A DNA stretch of 26,760 nt from Priapulus caudatus (taxonomy: Eukaryota; Priapulida; Priapulimorpha; Priapulimorphida; Priapulidae), in the NCBI RefSeq assembly GCF_000485595.1, contig NW_014577124.1:60472-87231 (forward strand), in the 5' to 3' direction. Below the pieces are notes generated by a model. That model ran no database searches. It worked only from the letters and a program-made list of their open reading frames with translations, and had not been told where the DNA came from. Shown here one piece after another: positions 25,498 through 26,760 of the stretch. Positions within the stretch are counted from its first letter, which is position 1. Every line of letters begins with the position of its first letter. The translations under genes and the position numbers were made by a program.

Positions 25498-26760
25498 AGA
25501 GTTCCACAGTTCATGAAACCATGTATGTTGCTAGCGCCATCTTTCGGCCAGACATGGCAAAAGAATGATTACAAGACAATTTACTAAATACTATAAACTA
25601 TTATAAAAACTATAACCTTCATAAAAATACGTACTTTACTATAGGCTTTCCATGATGAAGGAAACAGCGTATGAATCAAAGAAAATGTCATGGTCATATA
25701 TATATAGCTCCTCTGGTACCAGGGGTAGAATTTAATTTTTGAAACCACTCACAATTTTTTGCTAGTGGGTCAAATTTCAACTAGCAAAATCCGAAACACT
25801 CGCATTTTTAATATAATTATGTTTGTAGTGTATAATATGCTTTAATTAACACTTTAATTAAAAATGTTATCTTTTTATAGTTACCGGTACTTTATAAATG
25901 TTATATAATGTTGAGACGACTTTGTTAAACCAGGCTACAAAGCGTGAAGATAGAATACTCTCTGTATCGGCCGATCGCCGAGGTTTATAATCCTTACTCA
26001 GTTTGTAGACAGTATGTGTTTATTATTTTGCAGAAATTAGTTGGTCTAGTTCCATTATGACTTATGTTGACAACTTGTTACTTAAAATGCCTGGATATGG
26101 GATGTTGGATTTTGATAGTCATGCATGACAACAGATTATATGTCACTCGCACAAAAATGCAAGTTGTTATATTTTTTACTCGCAATTTTGGAAATCCACT
26201 TGCATTTTGCGAATGTGCGAGCGTTAATTTCGAACCCTGGGTACAGAAGTTGGAATTTGGAAGCAGGAACCTGGGACTATTTTAAGGAACATATGTGTTG
26301 CTAATGCTACTCTCTTGAAATGCGTAGAGAAAAAAAAATTGCTCTAAAACTCGAATGAGAATAATATTGTGCCAAAATATTGAAATATTGCTCCATTATA
26401 CTTGACGTGATGCGGCCATGATACCGAGGCGCGCAGAGAATTGACACTTTGTGTCTTCCAATCACAGCCTACGCCGCACCAGAGTTTTATATTTTTAAAT
26501 ATGGGACCCATTAGACAACCAAATCGCCGATCTAAGGAACTATAGGGCACGCTGCTAGGCTAGAACAGTTTCCTACGATAGAGTTTGGCACAAATACCAA
26601 TATAACACGCTGTTTAGCGCACTGCGCTACGTCCTTCTGTTGCATTTTCGCATTTCCGTAATCAGAATAAGCCCCACCTTCTTTGTTGATGGGCATGAAT
26701 GGGGCGTCAACGACGTGACCCGTTACTGCGTGTAGGTGTTTGGCGAGACTGTTTGCTTTT
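25498..26760. other. AT-rich sequence, no gene seen
   Basis: Contains a short TA repeat (about 25697-25707) and two short frames (26064-26285 plus, 26344-26550 minus) without recognisable similarity. No exon of a known family found. Confidence 0.5.

Overview
The window is eukaryotic nuclear DNA from an animal, probably an invertebrate. It has GT-AG introns, many simple repeats and short transposon-like elements, and two recognisable genes made of small exons. The proteins are clearly animal-type but diverged from the vertebrate versions, and the ciliary dynein gene implies a ciliated organism. I cannot name the phylum from sequence alone.

Layout: (1) 388-15250, plus strand: sixteen exons of a cullin-4 (CUL4) gene covering the C-terminal 611 codons. 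The first ~150 codons lie upstream of the window. Every exon junction keeps phase and the spliced reading frame is open from end to end. (2) 15251-18356: CUL4 3' UTR and intergenic DNA, with a candidate poly(A) signal. (3) 18357-19835, minus strand: a complete five-exon gene of 125 codons for the Tctex-type dynein-2 light chain DYNLT2B (TCTEX1D2), tail to tail with CUL4. (4) About 20130-24440: an unusual GC- and CpG-rich block with C/G runs and AT blocks, looking almost random, with no recognisable gene. Its right half is bracketed by a ~50-bp inverted repeat (22938 and 24656). (5) 24550-26760: a promoter-like stretch, a low-confidence two-exon small gene (24885-25104), a palindromic repeat family (25132-25497), and AT-rich sequence without a recognised gene.

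The most unusual thing in the window is the CUL4 introns. Several carry tandem copies of the gene's own exon/intron boundaries: a 49/30-bp array grown from the 3' end of exon 2 with its 5' splice site (1469-~1900), extra copies of the branch point-acceptor-exon-start module of exon 3 in the same intron (3201-4060), and a duplicated exon 5 donor (5574/5731). Two exons (3 and 6) have very high GC3 and sit against simple-repeat tracts. Exon 8 carries a locally shifted but net in-frame stretch in the conserved [10 protein letters not shown] motif that may be a base-calling artefact. At least five short inverted-repeat elements and three copies of a hairpin/GTCC-rich dispersed repeat also lie in the window.

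The two genes have no evident functional link. CUL4 is a ubiquitin ligase scaffold and DYNLT2B is a subunit of the retrograde intraflagellar transport motor; they are simply neighbours.
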